NCBI GenBank assembly: GCA_020226215.1
Contig: CM035226.1
Coordinates: 62,147,455-62,211,454 of the forward strand
Source of the DNA: Sindora glabra
Lineage: Eukaryota; Streptophyta; Magnoliopsida; Fabales; Fabaceae
DNA: 64,000 nt
Reading direction: 5' to 3'
Part shown: one piece after another, positions 46,498 to 57,525 of the stretch
Layout of the letters: each line of letters begins with the position of its first letter
Numbering within the stretch: the first letter of the stretch is position 1
Position numbers and translations under genes: made by a program
The notes under the pieces: model-generated
What the model saw: only the letters and a program-made list of their open reading frames with translations
What the model was told of the DNA's origin: nothing
Databases searched by the model: none

Positions 46498-47380
46498 AAA
46501 ATAGATGGAGTTAGTTGAAGACTGATTGCTAAATTTTGTATTACGCCAATAAAGTTAATATTGTAGCAGATGCTTTGAGCTGCAAATTTGTAAGTGTATC
46601 CATTAAGAAGTTTTCCAAAGACTAGGGAATATTGCTTGCTAAAATAGCAATTTAGTCAATTTTTGTTGAAAATGCCTAGAAAGTTGATGAAAATTATGTG
46701 ATGATGGTTAGAAAAAAAAAGCTACAGAAAACTCTAAGTTAGAGGTAGTAATGGATGAAAAAGGAGTGGTTTGATACTAAGGACACATTGGGTTCCTTCT
46801 GGGGAATGGAATGGGTTGTTACATCATACCTATAATTCCTCATATAACATGCATTTAGGAGTAACCAAGATGTATCATGATTTGAGGGATGTCTTCTGGT
46901 GGAAAGGAATGAAAAGGGATGTGTTAGATTATGTAGTGAAATATTTAACTTGTCAACAAGTAAAAGAAGGACATTAATGTCTAGTTGGTATGCACCAATC
47001 ACTTTCAATCCCACAGTGAAAATGGAAAAATGTAATAATGGATTTATTGATTGGATTATCGAAAACTCAGAAAGAATATGATTCTATTTGGGTGATTGTT
47101 GATTGTTTGACCAAATTTGCACATCTACCAATTCAAATCACTTTTCAATTGCATAATATACTCAAGTTTATCTTTATAAAATTTTATCATTGCAGGGGGT
47201 TTCAGTTATCATTATATTAGATTGGAGTACTTAGTTCACTTCCTACTTGTGATAATCTTTCCAATAAGCATTAAGAACATGGCTGCGTTTTAGCACCATA
47301 CTTCACCCACAAATAGATAGACAATTATACAAGTTCTAGAGGATGCTCAGGGCATGCACATTGAAGTTTGATGGAAACTT
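46498..47380 (+). pseudogene. Gypsy integrase (right half of the interrupted element)
   Basis: This continues the pol pseudogene that stops at 37,118. After a Trp codon near 46,505 come YYANKVNIVADAL (46,540), the zinc-binding N-terminus near 46,840-46,970 (MHLGVTKMYHDLRDVFWW, DYVVKYLTCQQVK), then MDLLIGLSKTQKEYDSIWVI near 47,038-47,100 and VDCLTKFAHLP. HPQIDRQ follows near 47,310. It ends abruptly after KFDGN at 47,380, before the C-terminal part, where LTR-like tandem repeats begin. Several stops are present. Confidence 0.7.
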
Positions 47381-48480
47381 AGTGTTATATCAAATCTAAG
47401 CAGTCCTTTTGGTGCTATATTAATTTCCAATAGCTTTCTCAATACTTAATCTTAGCTTGAGTATCTCCCTCGATATTGGTTAAACTTGGGAAGTCCCTTC
47501 GGTTTGAGTAGTCTCTGTGATATTTAATCTAGCTTGAGCAGTCTCCTAATTGCTGTATCAAATTTGAGCAATCTTTTTGGTATTTAATCTTAGCCCGGGT
47601 GCTTGCTTTAGAACTATATGAAAAATACACGATCTTTTCGGTATTACATCAAAATTGAGTAGCTCCCTTGGTGTTGTATCAAATTCGAGCAATCTCTTTA
47701 ATACCTAGTCTTAGCTCGAGTAGCTCTCTCGATACTAAGTCAAGCATAAGTGGCTCTCTGATACTATATCAAGCTTGAAATAGATTCTTTAACATTTAAA
47801 TGGAAAAAGTTCAAACTCCAACCTTAAATTTCTTGCTATAAGCATACAAGTTGAGCCTTAAACGTATAAGATGTTCAAACTTTAGCCGTCAGAGCTCTTG
47901 TAAGTCTACATAAAATTTCTTTCAGATAGTTCAAATAATTTATTGAAAAAAAAGCTATTTAGATGTCAAGAAAAATATATCTCCACAAATTTAGCAAACA
48001 TGCAAGGTAAAAGTTTAAACCTAACAATTTATTTCTAGCAAATGCTTGGCAAACCTCTCTAAAAGTGAAAGCCAAAATGATCTTTAACCCTAGATGATGG
48101 ATAAGGCCCAAAAATTATCAAACTCTAATGTAGTTAGTTAGTCCATAGGTGATCGACTTAACTCCTAAGAGATCATTCCTGAACATCCTTAACATTGCCC
48201 AAAATACCTGACCATGTATTTATTATAGGTTCAGTAGGTTTAAACATCCACAACTATAATTAGTCAATTAAATTAAGTCACCTATTGCCATATACCACAT
48301 CTTTATATAAACATAGGTATGTATCTTATAAAGAGGTTTTCTCACTATCACTTTTATCTTTACACTATTCTTTTTTGTGAGATTATTAAGTTTACCATTG
48401 GGATGCTATTTGGAATTTCGACTCCGGTTACCTATCTCCTTATTTTGCAAGTGCTAAGGATCAAGATTGATCGATATTGA
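47381..48480 (+). repeat. LTR-like sequence with degenerate tandem repeats
   Basis: At 47,381-47,790 about a dozen units of 28-32 bases follow the pattern 'gagyartctcyttggtryt-tatcaaa' (for example 'tcgagtagctctctcgatac'), strongly diverged. Then come a promoter-like zone ('ctttatataaacataggta' near 48,301; 'agaggttttctcactatcac') and a segment near 48,410-48,480 with 'cgactccggttacc'. This layout recalls the U3-R-U5 order of Tat/Ogre-type gypsy LTRs. No coding region is attached, so a solo LTR is the favoured reading; the family is inference. Confidence 0.4.
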
Positions 48481-48700
48481 CAAATTGAGATGTGTTAAAA
48501 GTTTTATAAATATATTTTGTTTTGTTTAACAAATAGACAAATATAGATTGAAGAATAAATAATATGTGTGGATGAAGCAGAATAAAGGGGAAAGAGGGTG
48601 AAGGGAAGGTATATAATGTTTTGAAAGTTTTTGATGCAGTAAAGGAGGGAATGAAAGGTTATGATTAACAATCCAAAATCCTCAAATAACTTCCAATATC
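48481..48700. other. Short non-coding stretch
   Basis: A purine-rich patch (48,540-48,660) with no recognised gene or terminus. Confidence 0.4.
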
Positions 48701-49630
48701 GGGGTCGTTTGGTTTTAGATGATGAGGAAAGGAAAAGGAAATCAAGGATTTTTGTTCATTTTGTATGTACTTGGTTTAAAAAAATCTCATTTTTTATTTC
48801 ATTTTCCATCTCATATGAAGTAACGATGATTCCACTTTGAATTTTAAATTTATCATCTCCAATAATAATAATGATGATGATGAAATTAATAATAATTAGA
48901 AATAGTGATGATAATAAAAATAATATTAAAATATTAATAATAGTGATAATAATATTAATAAAAATAATAAATAATAAAATAATAAATATATAATAAAGAT
49001 AATAAAATAAATAATACTATTAAGAAATTTATAATTGTAAATAATCATATATTAAACAAAATAAACACTAACATTTTGAACTAATTGCATGCAATACTAT
49101 AATAATGATAATAATAATAATTATATTATTTAATAATAAATTAATAATAATAGAAAACAAAAAAATAAATATAAATATAAATGATAAAAATAAAATTTAA
49201 TAGGTTATAATATAATATTAAAGTTATAATATAATATTAATAAAATAATAATAAATAATAAGTTAATAATTATAATAATAAATATAATAATTATTTTAAT
49301 AATAATGAAAAATAAATTAATTTTCACTTTTGCCTATTGTTAACAAAATAAACAAGGAAACTTGATTTCCTTTCTTATTTAAACTAAATAAAGTAAGTAA
49401 TCATAAAGTATTTATTTTCTTTTCCTTGATTCCATTTGTTGATTCATTTTTCTTTTTCCAATTTTACCAATGGCCCTTTAGTATTTTTGTATTCCTCTAA
49501 TTAGAGGAGTTTTTGTAGAGGATTTCCTATGCATCCAGATAGGGGAGAGGAAAATTATCTCTAAAATATTCATTCCTCTTCATTTTCTCTTTTCCTTTTA
49601 TTTTTACTCTTAACTCTCAAACATACTATA
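48701..49630. repeat. Possible MITE with low-complexity core
   Basis: The left edge GGGGTCGTTTGGTTTTAGAT and the right edge (complement TATAGTATGTTTGAGAGTTA) resemble the diverged 'gtttgg' ends of plant MITEs. Both edges are followed inward by purine-rich 'ggaaaaggaaat'-type sequence. The centre (48,860-49,310) is low-complexity AAT/ATA repeat. No clear target duplication was found. Confidence 0.3.
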
Positions 49631-49693
49631 AATTACTATAGTGTAGCACTAAATTCTTTCAATCAAGCACAAAAAAAATGAGTGAAAAATTAA

Positions 49694-49996
49694 GGACTGA
49701 TTTGTTTATTATTTTTAAAATAATTTTCTATTTTTATATATTTTAAAACAGAAGGTCCTAATAACTATTATCATAATCTAGTGTAAAAAATAGTAATTAC
49801 AAATATATAACTTAAAGTAAAAATAACTTTTAAATATTTTTTAACTTATTCTTTTGTTTGTAATGCTAACTTTATAATTAAATAAAATATTTTTTTTATT
49901 TATTCCCTGAACCACCCTCAATTTTTTTCCTTGAATTTGAAGATAGTTTTCCAAAATTATTTTTGATAATAAAAAGAAATATCCAAACAAAATTTT
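49694..49996. repeat. MITE-like repeat, copy 1 (about 300 bp)
   Basis: It starts 'ctgatttgtttattattttt' and ends near 'aaatatccaaacaaaatttt', giving imperfect inverted ends (complement 'gtttggatattt'). The order of internal blocks ('gtaattacaaat', 'aaataactttta', 'attaaataaaat', 'ttccttgaatttgaaga') is shared with copies 2 and 3. Non-coding. Confidence 0.55.
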
Positions 49997-50310
49997 GAAT
50001 TAGTTTATTATTTTTAAAAATAATTTTGTATTTTTATGTTCTTAAAAATAAAAGTTCTTGCTTGGGTAAATGTTCTATTTTTAGAAGTTGTAACTCTAAT
50101 TGTGTAACACAAAAATAGAAAAATATAAATAACTTTTAGATATTCTCTTAACTAGTAATTTTATTTTTTATAATAATTTTATAATTAAATGAAATGTTCC
50201 TTTTTATTAACCATTTTTATTATTTGTTTTCCTTCAATTTAAAGAAAATTTTTAAAAAAAATTAAAATAACTTTTTAGAACTATTTTTGAAAAAAAATCC
50301 AAACATATTC
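49997..50310. repeat. MITE-like repeat, copy 2, directly adjacent to copy 1
   Basis: The same block order as copy 1: 'tagtttattatttttaaaaa', 'gtaactctaatt', 'aaataacttttagata', 'attaaatgaaatgtt', 'ttccttcaatttaaaga', ending 'aatccaaacatattctgag'. A further truncated start of the same repeat follows at about 50,311-50,352. Confidence 0.55.
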
Positions 50311-50352
50311 TGAGTCTATTTATTTTCTATTTTGAAAAATAATTTTTCATTG

Positions 50353-52344
50353 GTTCAAATTGCAATACCCTATAACTATTTCTCGAGTAACCCATTGTTC
50401 AAAAAGTGCCATTTGTCCAATTTGACTAAGGGGGAAGTCAATTTTTCACTTGGGACTAGTTATGCTCTAAAGCCCTTAAAAGTTATATTTTTTCCATTCC
50501 TCTTTGGATAACATCCAAGTCAATAGAATTATTAATAAGAGTCATGAATGAAATATGCTAATCTTGGTGAAGGAATGGAACATCCTTCGATTTTTGAAAA
50601 AAGAAAAAAGATCGGCCCACAAATTGATTAAAGTACAAAATTATATTTAATTTTGTTAAAATTAAAATAAAAAGTTAATAAATAAAATAAGGTATTTTTT
50701 ATTTTTATATTTATATATGAATGTTAGCAATTTTTATTCTTTTAGTTGAATAAAAAATTTATATTGTTAATTTAATGATAAAAAATAATAAATGAGATTA
50801 AATTTAGTTTCCATTACTAATTTTTTAAATTAATGAGAATATTTATTATGAAGATGAGAGAGAATGAATCAAGTTGACTTAAATATTTAAAAGTACACTT
50901 TATTAGAATTATTTAAATGCTCTTTATTATTATGTTATTTTAAATTTATAGTATGTTATCTTACACTTAGTAAATACAATTAATATGAATTTTTCATGAA
51001 AATTTTTTTGTTCCACTATTTAGTATTTTCTTTGTCCCTTACTATCTATTTCACTTAACTTATTTTATAAAGATTAAAAAAGTAGTTTAGTTTATTTATT
51101 TTTATTAAACTTTTTAAAACTACCCTTTAATTTAAAATTAAAATCTACTTCATTCTTAATCTTAACTTGAAGTTCGTGATTAAATTTAAATGTACACATA
51201 AATTTCTTTCTCACATTTTATGTACATATTTTAATATAATTAAGAATTGAGAGAAACAGATAAAATAAATTTGTTGAGATATTAATAAAAAATAAAATTA
51301 AAAAAATGTATTTAATTCTTCATTAAATTTTTAAAATGACAAATAAATATGAATAAAAAATTTGAGAGATGTGACAAATAATAAGAGGTGAAAAAAGTAC
51401 TACTTATATACAATTTTTTCATTTTTTGGCTACGAACTACTTATGTACAACTTAAACATCAATTATTATAAATTATTCAATTAGCTTTGTTGATTTATTG
51501 CACCAAAAAGCAAATAATATTTTTTTGCATTTTCATCATTTAACTAATTTATCCCTACTTTCAAATAATTCCTTTGTTAATACATTAATTAATTCTTTTT
51601 TTAATAATATCAAAAGTAGTAAATTATCACTTACTTTTTTATATATTATTCAAAATAATAATATAATTATGTAAAATTTAATTAAATATATATTATGATA
51701 TCACTTACTTATTTTTATTTATATTAAATTATTTAGTATATATTAAATATTTATTTACATAATTAAGGTATAAGTAATAAATTAATTAAAAGAAGAAAGA
51801 TAAATTTTGAAAAAAAATTGATAGGCTATAAGTTATAAATTAGTTTATAAAATTGATCAAAATAATTGTTTTAATAAATTAGTGCATCAAACGGCTTTAA
51901 GAATTAGCTTATAATTAATTGATATGATCAATAAATTATAAGTTAATTTTTACATTATAACATAGTTAAAATTTGAATTATACATACAAATTATAATAAA
52001 ATGAATTTATTTTTGTATAATTAATGATTAGTTTACATATTTTATTTGCCATATTATTTAATTAATATACATGTTTCACAATTTGATACAACTTCGTAGG
52101 TCATTACTTATCAGCAGCATTACCTATGATTAATTGAGTAGATTAGTTTTGCAATTGCGTATGATTTTGGTTTCGAAATGCAAAATTTCAACCTCATTCC
52201 AAAAAAAACAAAGTACGAGTTCCGTATAATATAATTTAACCGTTGGATATCCCTACTTTTTGATACAAAACTATATTGAATGACTTAAATTCCTTAATCC
52301 AAATAGGTGAGTTGCCCTGGCAATGGCATTGTAATCTCACCATT
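50353..52344. other. AT-rich non-coding stretch
   Basis: No coding sequence or element termini recognised. The subregion 50,340-50,640 is slightly less AT-rich but closed in all frames. Confidence 0.45.
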
Positions 52345-52670
52345 TTTTATTTTCTTGCTTTTAGAAATAGAATTACTTCTTTGATAACTGTTTTCATAAT
52401 CTATTTGTAAAATTTGTAACTCCAAATATTAAACTTAAAAATAGAAAAAGATAAATAACTTTTAAAGTTTTCTTAACTTACTGTTTTGTTATTGATGATA
52501 ATTTTGTAATTAAATGAAATATTTTCTTATTTATTCTTTTGAATAGTCTCTATTCTTTGTTTTCTCTAAATTAGAAAATAATTTTTGAAAAGAAAAGAAT
52601 TTTTTTTTAAAAATAATTTTTGATAATAGATCCTATAAATAAAAAATAAAAATGCATCCAAATAGACTGT
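52345..52670. repeat. MITE-like repeat, copy 3
   Basis: It shares the ordered blocks of copies 1 and 2 ('gtaactccaaatat', 'agataaataacttttaaa', 'attaaatgaaatatt', 'ttctctaaattagaaaataa') and the terminal 'atccaaatagactgt'. Same orientation as the other copies. Confidence 0.5.
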
Positions 52671-53430
52671 AACCCCTTTTTTTTATAGAATTTGCTATAA
52701 ACTAGGATTTACTTAAAAATAAATCAAATAATTTGCTAAAGGAAGAATTGATCATAGATTTAATGTATTGATTTTTCATTGATTCTGTAAAAGAATCTTA
52801 GAAAATCACACTAATGTTTTTAAATGGTCTGATGGTTCTGTTACAAATCAAAGTAAGACTATTCTATAAGTATTGTTGAGGAAAAATAGGGTTTTGGCGA
52901 GGAAGGAAGCTTCTAGAGTAAAAGCAATAAAAATCTAAATAAAATGAAAGGGAAATGTATACTCTTCTAAAATTAGGAAATCATTTTGTTGGATAGTGAA
53001 GCAAAATTTGAACGTATCAAGATCATGGTATTTATTCTGTTTAGAAATGAAATGAGAAATTTACAAAGGATGGTACTTTGCACTATTTATTAAAGGAAAA
53101 AAATATTATTGATTTACTATTAGATCTAATTATTGATATGTCATTATATAATATGTAAAATTTGATTTAAAGAAATAAATTTAATATATGGCTAAATTTA
53201 ACAGCACATCGATACACCACTGATACAAATAATATATTGAAAAATTTTCCCTTATTAATTAGAAGTACAGAACAAAAATATAAAGATAAATCATGCAAAT
53301 TAAAGAAAGTTGAGAAAAATTGTGTAATTTACCAAAAACAAGGATTATGATGTTTTGATCTTAAGTATGTAGCTTCAGCAATCTATGAAAATCAAATCTT
53401 AAAATGCATCTAATGCATAATTTTTTCTCT
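52671..53430. other. Non-coding stretch before the LINE
   Basis: No gene recognised; moderately AT-rich with no long frames. Confidence 0.45.
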
Positions 53431-53469
53431 TTATACATTGACAACAAGTACAACAACAATAACAATAAA

Positions 53470-56400
53470 GCCTTATTCCACTAAATGAGGTCGATTACAT
53501 GGATTGCACGACACCATTGGACTCTATCAAAAACTAAGTTTTTGATGATATTATTCACCAAGAGATTCCTTTTTATAACTTCATCTAAAGTCCTATTTGG
53601 CCTCCCTCTGCACTGTTTCATAGGACTAAAAATCATGTGATTAACTCTCCTTACTGGTGCTTCCAATGGCCTTCTTTGCACATGACTAAATTACCTTAAT
53701 CGATTTTCTGTTATATTCTCCTTAATAGGTGCCATGCCAATATGCTTTCGTATGCAATCGTTTCATATCTTGTCCTTTTTTGTATGACCATACATCTATC
53801 TTAACATTCTCATTTTTGTTGCTCCTATTTTTTTGCTTTTGTTACCCCTTTAAAGTCCAACATTCATTACCATAGAGCATAACTGGTCATATAGCAGTCT
53901 GATAAAACTTCCCTTTAGGCTTAGTAGGTACTTTACGGTCACAAATCATTTCAGATGCCTTTCTCCATTTTAACCATCCAGCTTGTATTCTATGTGTGAT
54001 ATCTCTGTCAATTTTCCTATCGTTTTGTAGAAAAGATTCCAAGTACTTAAATTTAGATATTTGCGGTATGATATGCTCTCCAATTCTTATCTCCAAATCA
54101 TTTCTATCTTGCCTTTTGCTAAACTTGCAATGCATATATTCTGTCTTACTCTTACTCAAGCAAAAATCCTTTGATTCCAAAGCCTGTCTCTAAAGCTTCA
54201 ATTTATAGTTAACTTCCTCTTGCGATTCTTCAATCAAGACTATATCATCCGCAAATAGCATACAATTAGGGATATTCTCCTATATGTCCCTAGTAGGAAA
54301 TCTAAGACTAGATTAAACAAGGACTCAAGGATGAACCCTGATGTAGACCTATTCTTATAGTAAAGTCCTTTGTCTCTCCTCCAAGCGTTCTTACACTTGT
54401 AATTACTCCATCGTACATGTCCTGTATAGTTCGAATATATGCGATACAAATTCTTTTTTTATCCAGAACCTTCCACAATACTTCTCTTAGTACCCGATTA
54501 TAGGCTTTTTCTAGATAAATGAAAACCAAATGTAAGTCTTTTTCTTTACTTCGATACCTTTCCATCAATTTTCGTAGGAGATAAATAACCTATGTTGTAG
54601 ACCTTTTTGGTATAAATCCAAATTGATTCTCTGCAATCTTAGTCTCATCTCTTAATCTATGTTCAATCACTTTTTCCCATAACTTCATAGTATGGCTCAT
54701 GAGTTTTATCCCTCGATAGTTTGCATAGTTCTGGATATCTCCTTTGTTCTTGTATATAGGCACCAAAATATTCCTCCTTCACTCATTTGGCATTTTCTTA
54801 GACTTCAAGATCTCATTAAATAACTTGGTGAGCCAAAAAATACCTTACTCTCCTAAACATTTCCAAACTTCAATAAGAATACCATCCGTACCAACGACTT
54901 TACCATTATCCATCATCTTTCGAATCTTGCGGTAATAAGCAAAATTTTGTTCGTTTTCTTGGATTTCTAATCCTTCCATATTCCTAGTTACTCCTTTCTC
55001 ATCATTGTAAAGCTTATAAAAGTACTTCTCCCATCTCTCTTTGATATCTTCATCTGTGAGTAGAACTTGTCCTTCTTCATTCTTAATACACCTTACTTGA
55101 TCCAAGTTTCTTGATTTTCTTTCCCTATTTTTGGCAAGCTTGTAAATCTTTCGTTTTCCATTCTTTATTCCTAGATCTCGGTAGAACTCCTCAAAAGTTT
55201 TAGATCGTGCCTTGTTCAGTGCCTTTTTGGTCTCTTTCCTAGCCGTCCGATACTTTTCCCAATTCTCAGCATTGTCACACAAATGCAAGGCTTTAAAACA
55301 TTTCCTTTTGGTTTTGACCTTTTCCTGTACACTTTCATTCCACCACCAAGATTCTTTATCTTTCGGTTCAAAATCTTTTAATTCATCCAAAATTATCTTA
55401 GCAACCATCCTAACCCTCCTAACTATTGTATCCTAAATATCATTGGCACTTCCTTGTGTTTCCCAATTACCTTCCTCCAATAATATTCTCTTAAAAGTTA
55501 TTTATTTCTCATCCTTGAGCTGCTATCACTTAATCCTTGGATTTATAACTTGTTGTCTCTTTTTGTTTCTAGTTTTAAAAAGAACATCGAGGATTAAGAT
55601 TCTATGCTGTGTAGTAAGGGTCTGCCCCGGAATCACTTTGCAATCCATATAGATTATTCTATTTGAGCTCCTTACAAAAAAGAAATCAATTTGTGACCTT
55701 GAGGTTCTACTTTTGTATGTGATTAAATGCTCTTCTCGCTTCTTAAAATAAGTGTTCGCAATTTTAAAATCATATGTCATCGAAAAATCAAAAATAGATT
55801 GTCCCTCCTCATTTAGTGATCCATAATCAAAACCTCTATGTGCTCCTGAAAAATGCCTTACCTCCTATCAATATTTCCATTTAAATCCCCTCCGATGAAA
55901 ATCTTTTCTTGTGAAAATCCTTGAACCAATCCTTTTAGGTCTTTCCAAAACTTCTCCTTTAAATGTATCTCCGATCGTATTTGTAGTGCATAGGCACTAA
56001 TAATATTGATAGTCTCCTGTGCAATTATTAGTCTTAAAGATAAGATCCTATTTCCTGTCCTTTTTACATCCACCACATTCTTCTTCCAATTCTTATCTAT
56101 AATAATACCAACTCCATTCTTTCTTCTAAATTTTCTTGTATACCATAGCTTATAACTTGTAGTGTCTAACTCCTTAGTTCTTTCTCCAACGCATTTAGTT
56201 TCTTGAAGACATATGATATTAATCTTTCTTCAAATCATGTTGTCCACAACTTTCAAAGATTTTCCTATTGGCGTGCCGATATTCAAAGTATCAAACCTAA
56301 TTAAGTTCTCGTGGATTAACTTTTTTACCCACATTCGTTTAGAAAAATGTGAGGACCCTTGCTTATTTAACATTACATCCGGGCGCCGATGCAGCGATTC

Positions 56401-56500
56401 TAGCTCATTTGACACTGCACTCGAGTCATACAGCGCGTTACTTCCGGGTAATGACCTAGCATTAGTACCAATAAATCGTCGTATGTAATCCATATAAGAG
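53470..56500 (-). pseudogene. RTE LINE ORF: endonuclease and reverse transcriptase
   Basis: From the N-terminus: FDTLNIGTPIGKSLKVVDNM (56,300), CLQETKCVGERTKELDTT (about 56,200), the endonuclease interior at 56,076-55,858 (NIISAYALQI..., IFIGGDLNGNID with the Gly-Gly-Asp-Asn/Leu-N block), then SQIDFFFVR near 55,690. A charged linker at 55,408-54,845 (WWNESVQEKVKTKRKCFKAL...DGKVVGTDGILIEVW) leads to RT: NYRGIKLMSHTMKLWEKVIE (about 54,700), HLVFIYLEKAYNRVLREVLW (54,510), GLHQGSSLSPCL (54,320), the intact catalytic FADD (54,247-54,258) and FKYLESFLQNDRKIDRDITH (54,030). Several stops and shifts make it non-autonomous today. RT and endonuclease would act in target-primed reverse transcription. 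Confidence 0.8.
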
Positions 56501-56611
56501 ATTTCGATAAAGTTTTTATGTTGGTTGTTGAAAGCCTAACACAACCCCTAGGGAGAGAAGTGTCTTCACTTGGGTTACAGGCTGGCGTTACCCAACCCGA
56601 CCAAAATAAGT

Positions 56612-56745
56612 ATATATATATATATACAAAAAAAAATGAAGAAGAAGGAGGAGGAGGAGGAGGAGGAGGAGGAGGAAGAGAGGGAGGAGAAGGAGAAAAG
56701 AAAGAAAACAAGAGAAAAAGAGCAAAAGAAAAAAAATATTTGATC
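56612..56745. repeat. (TA)n and (GGA)n simple repeats in the LINE 5' region
   Basis: A short TA run (56,612-56,626) is followed by a purine-only stretch rich in GGA triplets (about 56,637-56,745). On the LINE's own strand this is a pyrimidine-rich leader between the target duplication and the ORF. Frames across it on both strands are low-complexity artefacts. Confidence 0.85.
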
Positions 56746-56814
56746 CATCATACTTCTCTCTGTACATTATCTGTTCAAAAAGACTTGGCAGGATCCATTA
56801 TACATTGACAACAA

Positions 56815-57090
56815 ATAAGTTTAAAATTAAATTTGTAATATATTATTAAAATTTCCCGCCATTGAAACAGTACTCATGTGACTTGAGTTTTGAAGTTAGA
56901 TTATTGATAATTACTTGGATTGGATAAATAGATAACATCAAAAAATGATCCAGCTAAAATGCAAATGGTATCAAGGTCATGAGTTGACATGTCACTTCCC
57001 ATAAAGAATTAGTTTTCTCGTGGGGAATACTTAACTTTTCCATGGATGTTTACAGGAAATATGATATAATGTAATAATATATTAATATAT
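56815..57090. other. Non-coding stretch
   Basis: AT-rich, nothing recognised. Confidence 0.4.
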
Positions 57091-57099
57091 TATTAAATT

Positions 57100-57516
57100 G
57101 AGAAAATTACATTTTACCTCCTTTAACTCTCGAATTGTTGAATTTTATTCTCTTGAACTATGAAAATTCAAAATTTTTTCATTTAATTTTATAAAATTTG
57201 AATTTTACCTCTACCGTTATCGATTTAACAAATTTGTTAAAAAAATTGTCATTATTATATTTCACTTAGTGGGGATTAAAAATTATCATTATATTAATTA
57301 ATTTTTAAATTTTTTTTCACTTACCGGTGGTTATAAACTATCGTTAAGGATAAGTGTTATAAAATCGTTGTTAAATGTTATAACCGTTAAGTTGGTAATA
57401 ATGGAAGTAAAATTCAAATTTTATAAAATTAAAAAGAGTAAAATTTAAATTTTCATAATTTAAGAGATTAAAATTTGATGATCTCATAGTTAAAAGAGGT
57501 AATATGTAGTTTATCC
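57100..57516. mobile_element. Mutator-type MITE with long inverted termini
   Basis: A 9-bp duplication TATTAAATT (57,091-57,099 and 57,517-57,525) bounds a 417-bp element. Its two arms of about 130 bases are inverted repeats of each other: left GAGAAAATTACATTTTACCT, complement of right GGATAAACTACATATTACCT, continuing through 'taaaatttgaattttac'. The 9-bp duplication with long arms fits Mutator-like MITEs. The centre contains 'accgttat/ataaccgtt', also inverted. No coding capacity. Transcription would give a long hairpin RNA, a possible small-RNA source (inference). Confidence 0.75.
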
Positions 57517-57525
57517 TATTAAATT

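Larger units (their letters stand above)
53448..56797 (-). mobile_element. RTE-type LINE with a perfect 17-bp target duplication
   Basis: TTATACATTGACAACAA occurs at 53,431-53,447 and again at 56,798-56,814, directly bounding the element. The minus strand encodes an APE-like endonuclease followed by RT and ends in a short 'ttgttattgttgttgta' simple-repeat tail (complement of 53,448-53,470), as in plant RTE-clade LINEs, rather than poly(A). The single ORF is broken. The length of about 3.35 kb is close to a full RTE element, and the perfect duplication argues for a fairly recent insertion or slow local decay. Confidence 0.85.

Noticed and set aside
56400..56808. Open frames with poly-Gly or poly-Pro/Ser on either strand
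   Set aside because: They arise from the (GGA)n tract in the LINE leader and overlap the LINE 5' end.
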